A stretch of 64,000 nt of DNA from Cepaea nemoralis (taxonomy: Eukaryota > Mollusca > Gastropoda > Stylommatophora > Helicidae). Of the stretch, positions 1 through 9,954 are shown one piece after another. Location of the stretch: assembly GCA_014155875.1 (NCBI GenBank), contig JACEFZ010025058.1, positions 2,768,501-2,832,500 of the forward strand, read 5' to 3'. The notes under the pieces were generated by a model. The model did no database searches. It saw only the letters and a program-made list of their open reading frames with translations, and was not told the DNA's origin. How positions within the stretch are numbered: the first letter of the stretch is position 1; each line of letters opens with the position of its first letter. The position numbers were made by a program, and so were the translations under genes.

Positions 1-213
1 TGTTTCTTGGTTATTGACTGATTGGTGGTTGTCTCTGGTAATAAGTGATCATTCTTTTGAAATCGTTTATTTCAAGAGTGGGTAATTATAATATTGGAGT
101 ATATCCTGTAGGCGATTGGTTACAGTTTTCTGACAGGTGTGGACGTTTGCTGTTTGATAGGCAACTTTATAAAATCCTATCACAGTGTTTGGTATGGCGT
201 ACTGGTTCTTGTG
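1..213. other. 3' flank of LTR-A1, no gene recognised
   Basis: This stretch lies downstream (minus strand) of the RNase H stop of LTR-A1 and should hold its 3' untranslated region and possibly the start of its 3' LTR. I see no LTR terminus or conserved coding sequence; the open frame on the plus strand is antisense to the element. Confidence 0.4.
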
Positions 214-789
214 TTACTCTGCTGGTGTGTCTGGTAGTCTTGTCATCAAATCTGGTATCAAATTCTTGGAGCCCTTAATGTGTTGGATTTCGTAACTGAA
301 ATCTTGGAGAAATAATGCCCACCGGGCGATTCTGTTATTTTTGGGCTTACCGTCTTTTATTACCAGCAGCGGCGAGTTATCCGTCTGGATTATAAAGTGG
401 GTGCCTCTGAGGTAGTTTTGTAGTTTCAGCACACAGTAGACTACACTTAGTCCTTCCAGTTCTGCTGTTGAATACTTCATTTCCGCTGGTTTCATCTTCC
501 TAGTGACATATATAATTGGATGATCGACACCGTCATGATTTTGCATGAGACATCCGCTTATGGCGATAGTACTGGCATCTGTTTTGAGGATAAACTGGGA
601 ATGTATATCAGGAAGTCGGAGGATAGGTGGATTTGAGACAATGCTTTTCAATTTACCAATTACATTTTCTAAATAGATACTCTTACAAATTTTGTTAGGT
701 TGACCTTTAGTCAACAAATTTGAAAAAATGGTAGTAAATTCTGCAAGATTAGGAATAAATTTAGCATAATAGTTTACCAAGCCTAACAA
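214..789 (-). pseudogene. LTR-A1 RT thumb and RNase H domain
   Basis: This frame begins with the RT connection (GLVNYYAKFIPNLAEFTTIFSNLL). It then enters the gypsy-type RNase H that degrades the RNA strand of the cDNA hybrid. The first catalytic Asp is in FILKTDASTIAISGCL; the Glu region is MKYSTAELEGLSVVYCVLKL; the third acidic site is in HFIIQTDNSPLLVI; and the end is LIPDLMTRLP. It overlaps the upstream RT frame by about 30 bases in another phase, so a frameshift separates them. It is the last recognisable domain of the element; no integrase follows it, which supports the inverted pol order. Confidence 0.85.
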
Positions 790-1780
790 AACTCCTGACC
801 TGTTTTTTCGTAGTTGGTACCGTAAGGTTTAGGATCTTTGATACAATTTTGTCGTCAGTCAGTAATTTTCCCTGTGAAATTTTGTGGCCTAAAAATTCTA
901 TATATTTGAAAGCAATTTCGACTTTTGATGGTTTAACTGTTAGTCCAAAAAGTTTGATTTTGTCGAAAACTTCTCTAAGCGTCTCTAAGTGGGTTGTCAT
1001 GTCTTTGGAATGGACACAAATGTCATCTATGTACGATTGAACATTAGTAATTCCATTTAACAGGAGTCTGGTAAGCCTTACAAAGTTGGCGGGTGCATTC
1101 TTAAGTCCAAAGTACCGCCACTAATAAAGTCCTAGTGGTGTGGAAAAAGCAGTGATGTGCATTGAGTCTGGATACATTGGGATTTGCCAGTAGCCTTTTG
1201 TTAGGTCTTATTTTGAGAAAATGGATGATTCTGACATATTTAAAATTAAATCCTCACAGCTTGGTATAGGCTCGGCATCTGTTTTTTGTATCGTGTTAAT
1301 TTTTCGATAGTCAATGCACAATCGTATTGTTAAGTCTTTCTTCTTCACAAGTACAATAGGTGATGAGTATTCAGAAAGTGACTTTTGAATTATTCCGCTA
1401 CGTTCTAAGTCAAGTATCTCTTTGTCAAGGTTGTTTCTATAGTGTAAAGGAATAGAGTAAGGTCTGCACTTAATAGGTGTCAGGTCTGTCAAGATAGAGT
1501 GTTCTATTCTGTCTGTCTTCCCTGGTCTGTTAGAGAAAGTTGTTCTGTATTCGTGAAGGAGAGATAATATGTCCTGTCGTTGTGGTTCCGTTAATGTGTC
1601 AGAGATCTTTATGTCCAGTAATGTGTTGTCATCGTCTGTAGTCGGGACAGGGATTTCTATGTCGTCTATGTCTGTCTGGTTGATAACTACTGTCGCAACT
1701 GTCTGGTCACTTACGTCGTCTATTCTGGAATAGTAGGGTTTTAGCATATTGACATTAAAAATTTTGCACTTCCCATTCAC
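761..1780 (-). pseudogene. pol: LTR-A1 integrase C-terminus and reverse transcriptase
   Basis: The 1780-1208 frame opens with FNVNMLKPYYSR, the tail typical of the Ty3 integrase GPY/F module. It runs directly into the RT: a DILSLLHEYRTTFS lead, then IKCRPYSIPLHYR, ERSGIIQKSLSEYSSPIVLV and RLCIDYRKIN. The RT continues past 1208 (palm region, FGLKNAPANF) but a TAG at 1121-1123 interrupts it where glutamine is usual. The catalytic box YIDD is at about 1022-1033 and is followed by HLETLREVFDKIKLFGLTV and the thumb. An integrase tail fused to the RT N-terminus in one frame is direct evidence of the Gmr1-like order. Stops and frameshifts make the copy non-functional. Confidence 0.88.
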
Positions 1781-2239
1781 ACTGATTTCATAATCAACTT
1801 CAGAAATCTTTCTAATAACCTTATATGGCCCTTGCTAAGATGTGGAGAGTAACTCTCTTTTATCTGGCAACAATAATAATACATCTTGGTTGGGCTCTAA
1901 TGTTATAGTTCTTGCACCTCTATTGGCATATTGCCTATATGTAAAACCCTTCTCCTGTAAAGATGTTCTGGCAATAATACAGGATCTCATGATTTATCCC
2001 TTGTGGTGGTTACCATGTCGTAGGTGGAGACCGGTACTTGGGTGTCTACAGATTTGGTTAACTATTTCTCTATAAATAGAGAGTGGGACCTCTGGGGTTC
2101 GCCCCATATATTAACTTCAAAGGGGGAGAACCCAGTGCTCGCTTGCGGCACTTCTCTATAGGCGAACAGCACTGTTGGGAGTAATGTATCCCAATCAGCT
2201 GGATTTTCAGCTGTCACCTTAGTAAGCATGTATTTTAGA

Positions 2240-2883
2240 TCACCATTGATCTTCTCGTAGATTCCGTTCGCAGGATGGTCTGTACGGGCTGGTAAAACAC
2301 TGCTTGATGCCTAGTAACTTAGTTACTGATTGTGTGGCGGCAGAAATGAATTGTGTCCCTCTGTCTGATAGTATTGTTTCAGGGAAGCCAAAACGGGAAA
2401 ACAATTGTAAAAATACATCAGTCACATCTTTAGAGGAGATTGATTTTAGCGGAATCGCTTCTGGCCAGCGTGAACAGAAATCAACGAGTGTTAAAATAAA
2501 TCGGTTGCCTCTATTTGAAATATGGTTGAGAGGTCCAACCAAGTCAACAGCGACCATCTGAAACGGTCTTGAGGCTGTTTTAGTTGCTTGAACCTCTGCT
2601 GTTGGGTTCTTTCCTTTCTTAACTAATTTTTGACAGATCTCGCAGGATCGACAGTAACCTTTTTTTATATCAGAACAAAATTTTGGCCAGTAAAACTGAC
2701 TGAGGACTCTAGCCCTCGTTTTTTTCGTAGCCCATGTGCCCGCCGAATGGTGAATCGTGGGCTATGTGTTAGCACTTTTTCATGATGTTTCTTAGGCAAT
2801 ACCACTTGTTGTAGTGTGATATAGTTCCTGGTATGCATTCTTGTCAAAATGTTGTTATTTAATTTAAAAAAACCAGGAAGCAT
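2240..2883 (-). pseudogene. LTR-A1 integrase (zinc finger and catalytic core), frameshifted
   Basis: Retroviral-type integrase joins element cDNA to host DNA. The 2883-2665 frame begins the HHCC zinc-binding region and then shifts. The cysteine pair and lead into the core (CRSCEICQK) read in another frame near 2650. The core starts at 2557 with MVAVDLVGPL (first catalytic Asp), continues VDFCSRWPEAIPLKSIS, and has the second Asp in LSDRGTQFIS. The frame is lost after SPYRPSCERN, where the catalytic Glu segment should be. Further downstream, an out-of-frame match to EVPQASTGFSPFE is visible at about 2110-2170. The essential point is position: this domain lies between protease and RT. Confidence 0.85.
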
Positions 2884-3017
2884 TTTTCGTTTTTTTAAAT
2901 GTTAGACCCACTAATCTAAAATAAATTGTTAAGGCTGGGTCAGATTGCTGTTCTTGACTTAAATCGATGGTGGTTGTTTCAGGGGAAATAATTTGTAACG
3001 ACTCGTTGAGTTGGTCA

Positions 3018-3389
3018 TTAAGGTTTTTTTTCCATTACTGATCTTGTGACTGCGTTACTGTCTTCTTTTATATGTTGCTCATTTGCAGGGTGATTCTTTT
3101 CTGAAATGTCAATAGAGTGTGTTGGAGGTTTAGTTTGATCATCGTGTGTACACGTGACAGTTTTATTTGTCAATGTGACCTCGGTTACGGATTGCAAATT
3201 TTGAGCGGCACATGTATACTGGATCTCACTTGTTTCTTCTGGAGGTTTGTGACTGATGGTCTCCCCTAGAATTTTGTCATTTTGAGTATCAAAAATCCCC
3301 TGAGGTGTAGTGGGATTATTCACTGGCTTCTTATTGCAATGTTTTTCTTCCCATTTTCTGATGTCTGTTTCTGAACATTTTTTTTGCAT
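3018..3389 (-). pseudogene. LTR-A1 protease-integrase linker
   Basis: This low-complexity hydrophilic frame overlaps the protease end in another phase. Its beginning (SETDIRKWEEKHCNKK) matches the post-protease segment of LTR-A2 (TDDNIRAWKETHMANAV), so it continues the polyprotein after a frameshift. The rest is rich in T, N, Q, K and E and shows no recognisable domain. It sits between protease and integrase, where Ty3-type elements often have poorly conserved spacer sequence. Confidence 0.55.
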
Positions 3390-3684
3390 TAGGAAGATTT
3401 CCTACAATTACATCTGCGCAAGGATCGTGTAAAACTGCGCATAATACGCGCCATGACAATAATGGTGTATGAATTTCAGTCATTGCCAGAGGGTATCTTT
3501 CAATACTCCCTGCAAATGTATGACATGTTACAAAGTCTCCTATGTAGTCACTGTCTTTCACAAATGCTTTTCTGACCCCAACAAGGGTCGATCCACCTTC
3601 GCGCATTACTTTACAGGGTTGGTTGTTAACAAAACCTTTGTAAAACTGAAGTTTCCCCTTAGATGATAAAGAGGCATTGGCCAT
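3331..3684 (-). pseudogene. LTR-A1 retropepsin-like protease, catalytic motif altered
   Basis: This follows gag and aligns with the LTR-A2 protease over its length (GKLQFYKGFVNNQPCKV, then GDFVTCHTFAGSIERYPLA and DPCADVIVG). Retropepsins need a D-S/T-G triad. LTR-A2 shows VDSGSTLLG, whereas here the same position reads REGGSTLVG, so the catalytic aspartate is replaced by glutamate and the serine by glycine. The second conserved element (hydrophobic-hydrophobic-G, DVIVG) is retained. The product is probably inactive, in keeping with decay of the rest of the element. Confidence 0.75.
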
Positions 3685-3840
3685 TTCATTTGATATGGGT
3701 ATTGTGTGGCCGCACTCAAGGGTACGTATCTAACTAAAATTTCTTGCAAGTATTGCATCCATCATAATACAAAAAATGTCAATAACTTCCAAGGCATTTA
3801 CTACGTCGTGGTCAGTCTCATTCTCACTCTCATTTTCATC

Positions 3841-5016
3841 CTACCTTGAGGTATACACTAAAGCAGCATTTGCTTGTTTAATCATCCTACGACCTTCACA
3901 TTGTCCGCTGAAATGCCCGTACGCCTTACAAAAATAGCATTTAACTGCTCTTCTGAACTCAGTTCGTTTGGCTTTTTGCTTTTCTACCATCATTTCTAAA
4001 TGGTGTCTACAGTTTGGCGATTTATCACACATTGCGTATTGATCATGTGAAAGTTTACAGTACTTGCATGTTGGGTACTTTGGCTTTGATTTGTACTTAT
4101 TCTGGAATGGTTTAGATTTCTTTACACTCATAGCAGCTGATACCTCAGTTTGATTATCATTTAATAAAAAGATATCGCGATTTGCTGAGAAAAATTCAGA
4201 CCCCTTATTTTCGATATCTTGGATTGTCTGACAATCGCTTTGCTGCAGGAACTCTGAAAATGATGCTGGCAAAGATGTTAAAACTTTATTTATGATCATT
4301 AGGTGCCTAAGTATTTCGAAGGTGTTGTCGACTTTAGCTGAACTAACCCACTTATTAAATACATCTTGTACCATGGAAACATAATCTATGAAGGTCTGAT
4401 TAGCTTTAGGACAAAGTTTAGCAAACTGTAGCTGATATCCCGCGGCATCTAAGGAAAAATGTTGCATTATCCTTCGTTTAATGTAATCGTAGTCTTTTCT
4501 TAACTCTTGAGGGATGGTCTCAATTACCTTCAATGGTTCCAGAGCTTAGTTTCTCATATAAATCATGGCCCAACTATGTTTTGGAATCTCGTGATATTTC
4601 ATTAAACATTCAAAATTCTCTGACCAGGCGCTGATCGAATCTGCAGAACAGAATGGTTTGACGATTCCCTTAAACTTGTTGTATTTCTGTTCTTCCTCTT
4701 TACTTGTTAATTTATTTATTGAAATTTCTACGTTTGAGTCTATTTCGAGTTGTTTTACCTTTATTTGTGTCTGCTTAATAGCTGCCTCGATTTCCAGTCT
4801 TTTGTTGGCCGGGTCGAGCTCTGCTTTTTTGTTGGCCGTGTCGAGCTCTGCTTTCTTGTTGGCCGCATCGAGCTCTGCTTTTTTGTGTTCTCGATCTGCC
4901 ATTCGTTTCTCACGTAACACCTCTTCTGCATGTTTATTTTCGCTCCATTCCAATAGTTTGTCTCCTGTATAACCTATCTTTAACCCTACCTCAATACACT
5001 TTTCTAGTGTTGACAT
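3841..5016 (-). pseudogene. gag: LTR-A1 gag, interrupted by one in-frame stop
   Basis: Gag forms the particle and binds RNA. The frame starts with MSTLEKCIEVGLKIGYTGDK and is homologous throughout to the LTR-A2 Gag. The N-terminal third is a charged coiled-coil-like helix with three near-identical repeats of about ten residues (KKAELD followed by A, T or P, then AN). A capsid-like region follows (ISAWSENFECLM, LKVIETIPQELRKDY). The C-terminus carries two zinc motifs: a variant CKYCKLSHDQYAMC (CX2CX3HX5C) and a canonical knuckle CYFCKAYGHFSGQC (CX2CX4HX4C). A TAA at 4546-4548 splits the frame where LTR-A2 has a sense codon; both halves are in the same phase. It is therefore either a nonsense mutation or, less likely, a readthrough site. 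Confidence 0.85.
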
Positions 5017-6160
5017 TTCCTAGATTTGGAAAATAAATATTTCTGGAAGATTAATTCCCTTAAAAAAAATTTTGTTATACAATTTTTTGTTACGTCCCTT
5101 AATATCACAATTATACAAATAGTACACATGTATCAATAGTAAACAAAATTTACATGTGTAAAAAATGAGTATCGTTTAGAGATACAATTTGTAATACATT
5201 TTCGTTGACTTAGCTGATTTCGATTATGCTTCCTCAGTAATACCGCTGTCTGCTTCGCTGGATGTTTTCGATTCTGTCGGTGGACAATTTACATCAAACA
5301 AAATGCATCATGGAACAACCTGTCATTAGAGAGAAAAACATTAGTATTTTGTCACGTCACGTCAATGTCATGTTTATGGTGAGAGTTAGCATCTGACAAT
5401 CTAGTTTGAGAGGAGTGGATAGCGTAGTTCAAAAGAATGGTATTTAATATATAATGTTTAAGCTTTGTCGATGTCGTGTATGCTTTTTTAAATCTTTTAC
5501 TTGGCTAGGCCAAGAACCGTCAATGTATTTATTTTCTAATTGTCTCTGCCTTTAGAAAATTAACACTGTCTTTGGACTGCCAAAACGGACAGGATCCCCC
5601 ATGTATTTTACCTGTCAACGTGTCGTAAACAGGGATAGAAAACTCGGGTTCAGACAGATAGAACCGTGCGAGCATAAATAAGACAGAACTCTCAATTATC
5701 GTCGTTACTATTTTATTACGATGTCTGTCATTTGGCGAATAATCTTCTCGCACGTTATTTACAATATTACATACATTTTCATCACGCAAAGCATATAAGT
5801 ATCTATACACAACATCTTAACTATGACTATCGCTAATATCTTAAGGATCTAAGTAATGTCTATCCATGTGTCTCCCTCTAGAAACTACACCCTCTTCCGT
5901 CAATGTCCAGTTGCCGTCTGACCTCTCTTCTCTCGTGAGGTGGACACGGTGTGCTCGCCCCTCCATGCACCTATTGGGATTTCACCTTTCACGCTTATGC
6001 CGGGTTGTGGCTGGCGTACTGCGTAGTTAATGTACCGTTTGGCATCTGACTTGTCTTTCTAGACTGTTCGAGTCTCTTCTATTCTCTCCCATATTCATCC
6101 CCTGTTCCTGTGTCTATTCTCTATCTATATTATGTCCCTTGTCTACTCAAGTGGGACCTT
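5017..6160. other. LTR-A1 5' leader/LTR region, no gene recognised
   Basis: This lies upstream (minus strand) of LTR-A1 gag and should contain its leader and LTR. I found no TG...CA repeat pair and no primer-binding motif like that of LTR-A2. A 93-codon frame at 5810-5529 (minus) has no recognisable motif. The right side ends where the RTE-1 LINE homology stops, near 6160. Confidence 0.4.
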
Positions 6161-7151
6161 GGCAATCGTATATTATGTTCAGCAGTCTGGTGACTTGGTC
6201 TATTTCATATTCTTCTAAGGGATTGATCATTTCTACTGTGATTTTATCTGTACCCGGGGTCTTGCCAGTTTTCATATGGTTAAGAGCATTCTGAACTTCT
6301 ATCTTCAAAATTGATGGGCCTTCATTATTATTCCGATGATCATATTGTTCTTCTCTTGTATCATCATAAAGGTCTTTCACATAATCTGACCACGCATGTA
6401 AAATCTGATCTTTTTCTATTATGATTTTGCCATCTTTGGTTTTTAGGCAACCCGTTGATGTGTGTGTTCTTTTGTTAGTGATGTCATTAATTCTTTTGTG
6501 CATTAATTTGGTATTCCAGGTGTTGTGTTGGTTTTCAATTTCCTTGCAATTTTCCTCAAGCCATGTTTCTTTTGCCTCTTTGCATAGCTTCCTAATTTTC
6601 CTGTGAATCTCTTCATATTTTTCCTTGTTATTTTTGTTATTTCTTCTTATTTCCATGAGTTTTAAGATGTCTTCCGTCATCCATTTCTTGCGTCCTATTA
6701 TCTTTATTTTTGGGATGGTTGTTTCTGCAGCTTGGTTGACTGATTTCTTTAATATTTCCCATTGGTCACTGACGTCTTGAAATAATATTTCCATATCGGA
6801 CAATGCATCGAATCTGTTCTTTACCTCTACGTTGAATTTATCTTTTATTTCCTCACTCTTCAGTGCCTGTAGATCAAATTTTGTGTTTCTTGGTGAATAT
6901 TTGACTTTCTTTAATTGTATATGTAAATTGCTTAAGATTAATCTATGGTCGCTGTAGCAGTCTGCGCTTGGTATAGTTTTTGCGACTTTTAAGGCATTTC
7001 GAAATCTTCTGTTGATGAGGAATGTAATCAATCTGATTTCTGATCTTATGATCAGGACTCCTCCATGTCCATAATCTCCTTGGGTGCTGTTGAATACCAG
7101 GTGTTTCCAATAATCAAATCTTGTTCTTTTGCCCACTGTACTAGTCTGCAA
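6147..7151 (-). pseudogene. RTE-1 endonuclease end and RT N-terminal region
   Basis: The frame opens with the last endonuclease strands, including SADCYSDHRLILSNL. A long basic, alpha-helical linker follows (KIRKLCKEAKETWLEENCKE), then the RT entry motifs SDYVKDLYDD, ALNHMKTGKTPGTDKITVEM and QVTRLLNIIYDC. It ends QGPT-stop because the LINE is cut at that point. The catalytic YADD box, seen in the RTE-1 copies at 32.9 and 50.1 kb, is absent. Confidence 0.8.
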
Positions 7152-7790
7152 CCTCTTTCATTCTGTTCCCCTAGTCCATACTTGCCTACTATGCATCCGT
7201 CCTGTTGATTTCCAACTTTGGCATTCAAGTCACCCATTATTATAGTTACTTCAGAATTCTTGCATTTCTTGAAGGCATTCTCTAAATCACTATAAAATTC
7301 ATCAATGCTGTCATCATTACTGTCTGCTGTTGGTGCATAAACTTGTATGACGTTGACATCAAAAGGTCTTCCACTCAACTTCACCAGTAACACTCTGTCT
7401 GATACAGTCCAATATCCTTTGATCAATTTTGCTCTCTCTGTATCCATTATAATTGCTACTCCTCGCTGTTGTTTTTCTCCACCAGAATAGATTATTCTAT
7501 ATTCCTCAGATGTCTATAATGCCCATTCCTGTCCATCTGGTCTCACATATACCTAACAGGTTAATATTTAATCTTTTCGTTTCATTCTTAATGTTATCAA
7601 ATTTTCCATCCCCACTCATAGTTCTTACATTCCAAGTTCCTACTTTCAATGTTGATATTCTTTTGCACTCAGTCGCCTGATGACGGTCTGGAGTCACCTG
7701 GTGCACATGACTACCCCTACCGGGCGAGGCTGCTCCTATGGAGCACCCATTTACGCCGTTTCTCTGATTATCGATAAGACTGCAGTACAT
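7052..7790 (-). pseudogene. RTE-1 APE-type endonuclease
   Basis: APE-type endonucleases nick the target DNA for target-primed reverse transcription. The first frame (7790-7506) contains LKVGTWNVRTM, the start of the fold, and LLGICETRWTG with the catalytic Glu. The second (7447-7052) has DVNVIQVYAPT, TIIMGDLNAKVG (Asp/Asn motif) and LIIGNTW. A frame break lies between 7506 and 7447. The SDHRL signature (YSDHRLILSNL) falls in the next frame. The set of motifs is that of LINE endonucleases, often annotated in databases as craniofacial development protein 2-like. Confidence 0.8.
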
Positions 7791-8118
7791 GATATTCTTG
7801 GCATCTGTAAAGAAGGTAGTTTGCCATTGCTTTCCTTCCTAGCAGTGACCATACTGGTCGATGACCGTAGCCATTGTCTCCCAAAAAGAGATCCTCTGCC
7901 TACCGTCGTGAAGCTGGAGACCATAACCTACAACTATCTGTCGGCTGCTCTTCAACTTCATCCACCACCTGCACCCATGGCTTCACGTAACCCTGATCGG
8001 GGGGCTAAACGGGTACTCCACCTTGCCCAAGGGTGTCCCGTAGGCTAGCGGGGGGAAGGAGGCACCTTACCTCTCCTTTGAAAGGGGATACCCCAATCCC
8101 GCCACCCCGACTTAGGCA

Positions 8119-8393
8119 TTAAACAATTATAAATTCTTTTTTTAAAGCTCTCAATGGTGTGCTAGGTATTCTATAGATCCCGTTTAGTGACAACGAGGAG
8201 AGACCAAGTGGAGTCAGGACTGGACAGTGTTTAGAATACCGTCTAGCTGATCTTAGCTGATCCTATTGGATCTTAGTGGATCCTATTGGAATCGAGCAGA
8301 TCTCACATGTAACACGGTCACAGATCCAGACATGATACAAGTAACTTTAGAGTTATGTACATGCTTTTCATCACTACATATATGTGAATGTTG
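8119..8393. other. Spacer between RTE-1 and Tigger element
   Basis: AT-rich sequence with a short degenerate run of GATCCTATTG-like units at about 8240-8292. I see no gene or terminal repeat here. Confidence 0.4.
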
Positions 8394-8577
8394 TACAGGT
8401 AGGCCCCGCTATACATCGCTTCGGTATGCGTCGTTTCGCTATAACGTCATTGTCACATAGGGGACTAACTTCACTTTACGTCGCTACGTTTCGCCATAAC
8501 GTCGTTTTGAGGCTTTCGATCGGGCTGTTGATATCGGTAAAGTCCATGGTTTACCTCCAACGACGGTAAGGGCAATT

Positions 8578-9053
8578 CATGCAGGTGCTGACAAAATCAA
8601 AGAGGGTGCTAAAAATGTAACCCCTTTGGCACTCAAAGGATCTAAGATCACTTGCACCAGAAGTATTCTTATGGAGAACATGGAAACACACTTGGCCGTC
8701 TGGATTGAGACCAGAACGAACGGAATATACCTGTGAGCAAGATGGTTATCCAAGAGAAAGCAAAGTCTCTCTATGAAGATCCAGCTAAGAAAGCGGGTGA
8801 GAGCAATACTAGTAGTGCCGATGATAGTTTTAGAGCGAGTCGTAGTTGGTTTGATCGCTCCAAGAAGCGTTCACACCTGCACAACATTCAGACAACAGGT
8901 GAAGCGGTGAGTGCTGATATTGAGGAGGGTGGTTACTGTGCAGCAGACATTGGACAAATTTTTTGTTCAAGCAGAGAAAAGCCAGGAAAAGAGGCAGGAA
9001 GAGGTTACAGTTTCATCCTCAGATGAAGAGGCAGATTTTAATGCCTCTGCGTC
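8578..9053 (+). pseudogene. Tigger transposase remnant (CENP-B-type HTH region)
   Basis: Two phases together read as the N-terminal DNA-binding region of a Tigger transposase: ADKIKEGAKNVTPLALKGSK and MENMETHLAVWIE in one phase, then KMVIQEKAKSLYED, RSWFDRSKKRSHLHNIQ and GEAVSADIEEGGY in another. The frame should continue into the catalytic DDE domain but instead joins, out of phase, to a C-terminal segment (VSSSDEEADFNASASQ, then stop at about 9051-9053). The DDE core is gone, so the element could only have moved in trans. The protein would have been a nuclear, site-specific DNA-binding transposase. Confidence 0.75.
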
Positions 9054-9207
9054 CCAATAACTCTATCACTCGCTCTCCAACCCACCTCTATTTAGCCAAT
9101 AAATATCAACACCCATCAAAATATACATTACTGTGGTACATTATACACTGTATTTCATTTAATTATGGGAAATAGTGTTTCGCTATACGTCGTTTCACTT
9201 AACGTCA

Positions 9208-9895
9208 ACACTCAGATAGCCCCGAAGTGCTCATCTATACAGATGGATCTGTTGTAAAGCAGCAGAGAAGTGCGTGGGCATTTACAGCCCGTTCAGCGGG
9301 CCGAACCGTTCAAGAATCCAGTGGTGCCCACTCTATGACCACGAGCAGCATGACGATGGAGGTGATGGCAGTTACACAGGCTTTCATATGGCTGGAATCA
9401 CAGCATTATACCAACGTGCGTGTACTAAGTGATTCAATGATCATGATTCAGAAGGTCGAAGCTGGATCTGTACGTAGACAGTGGACTGAATCGCTGCGGA
9501 AGTCTGTTGTCCGTAAAGTCACCTTCATCTTCGTCCCGGGACATGCGGGAGTCGAGGGAAATGAACGAGCTGACAAACTGGCTGGCTCTGCACCCACTGT
9601 AGATGGCCAGCCCATGGATCGTGCCGATGTTATTAACGTCCATAAAGATATGGCGAGAACAGAGGACTTTGACGTCAGTGATTCCACATCGCTGTCCAGG
9701 ATGAAAGACCTGGGAGTAAGAATCGGCACAGCCAGACGCGAGAGATACATCGGGAAAACAAAGCGCCTCGTCAACCAACACAGAACTGGCACTATTAGCT
9801 ACCGGACGCTGATGCATATGCTCGGGGGAGGATCTGAGCCCTATGGACATGTCCGGAGTGCAATGAAGATACCCCAACTGATAACTGATAACTGA
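9208..9895 (+). mobile_element. RH-1 LINE 3' end inserted in the Tigger element
   Basis: The segment is flanked by a perfect 13-base target duplication TCACTTAACGTCA (9195-9207 and 9896-9908). It is 5'-truncated and ends in a short repeat, ATAACTG twice followed by A, as many non-LTR elements do. It carries the RNase H end of a LINE ORF2. The same family occurs, more decayed, at 26768-27890. Confidence 0.8.
9227..9895 (+). CDS. RNase H domain of RH-1 LINE ORF2 (5'-truncated)
   Basis: Some LINE clades (I, R1, LOA, Tad and relatives) carry RNase H after the RT to remove template RNA. All four acidic positions can be seen: Asp in LIYTDGSVV, Glu in MTMEVMAVTQAF, Asp in VRVLSDSMIMI and Asp in GNERADKLAGSA, with the typical FVPGHAGVEGNERAD block. 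About 110 residues of C-terminal region follow (GTARRERYIGKTKRLVNQHR). The frame is open for 222 codons, but the ORF is only the tail of a much longer protein and its first ATG is not a natural start. The stop lies in the short 3' repeat. Confidence 0.75.
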   Translation: MLIYTDGSVVKQQRSAWAFTARSAGRTVQESSGAHSMTTSSMTMEVMAVTQAFIWLESQHYTNVRVLSDSMIMIQKVEAGSVRRQWTESLRKSVVRKVTFIFVPGHAGVEGNERADKLAGSAPTVDGQPMDRADVINVHKDMARTEDFDVSDSTSLSRMKDLGVRIGTARRERYIGKTKRLVNQHRTGTISYRTLMHMLGGGSEPYGHVRSAMKIPQLITDN

Positions 9896-9954
9896 TCACT
9901 TAACGTCACGTTTCCCATGAACGTAGCCCCAACGTTAACTGGGGCCTACCTGTA

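Larger units (their letters stand above)
214..5016 (-). mobile_element. LTR-A1: decayed Ty3/gypsy retrotransposon, Gmr1-like order
   Basis: Read on the minus strand the order is gag (5016-3841), protease-like region (3684-3331), linker (3389-3018), integrase zinc finger and core (2883-2240), integrase C-terminus joined to the first RT motifs (1780-1208), RT catalytic core (about 1100-761) and RNase H (789-214). Canonical Ty3/gypsy pol is PR-RT-RH-INT. Integrase ahead of RT is the copia-like order known from the Gmr1 group of Ty3/gypsy elements. The RT and Gag signatures are Ty3/gypsy rather than copia. Frameshifts and stop codons interrupt most domains, so this copy is dead. No LTR could be placed: the 3' side runs off the window and the 5' side meets a LINE fragment near 6160. 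A related but divergent copy, LTR-A2, lies at 11460-15728 in the same orientation. Confidence 0.85.
6147..8118 (-). mobile_element. RTE-1 LINE, 5' half only
   Basis: This RTE-type non-LTR retrotransposon is on the minus strand. The 5' untranslated region (8118-7791) matches, almost base for base, the 5' end of the RTE-1 derivative at 49706, where target duplications define the true 5' terminus. Coding sequence follows: APE-type endonuclease (7790-7052) and the lead into the reverse transcriptase (7151-6147). Homology stops at about 6163 after the RT segment LLNIIYDC, so the RT palm, thumb and 3' tail are missing. Because LINEs normally lose their 5' end, a copy that keeps the 5' end but lacks the 3' end was probably cut by a later rearrangement. 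Confidence 0.8.
8396..9952 (+). mobile_element. Tigger/pogo-like DNA transposon, internally deleted, with nested LINE
   Basis: The ends are inverted repeats beginning CAGGTAGGCCCC at both termini (left at 8396, right complement ending at 9952), and each end is flanked by TA, the Tc1/mariner/pogo target site. The inner part of the left end has the repeated GCTATA/CGTCG pattern typical of Tigger termini. Inside is a remnant of a CENP-B-like pogo transposase (8578-9053) fused across an internal deletion to its own acidic C-terminus. A 688-base LINE fragment (9208-9895) is nested in the right part, so the Tigger itself was about 0.86 kb before that insertion. A doubly truncated copy of the same composite lies at 24826-25637. 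Confidence 0.82.

Noticed and set aside
5529..5810. 93-codon minus frame upstream of LTR-A1 gag
   Set aside because: No recognisable motif; it lies in the presumed LTR/leader. Noted only as unexplained.
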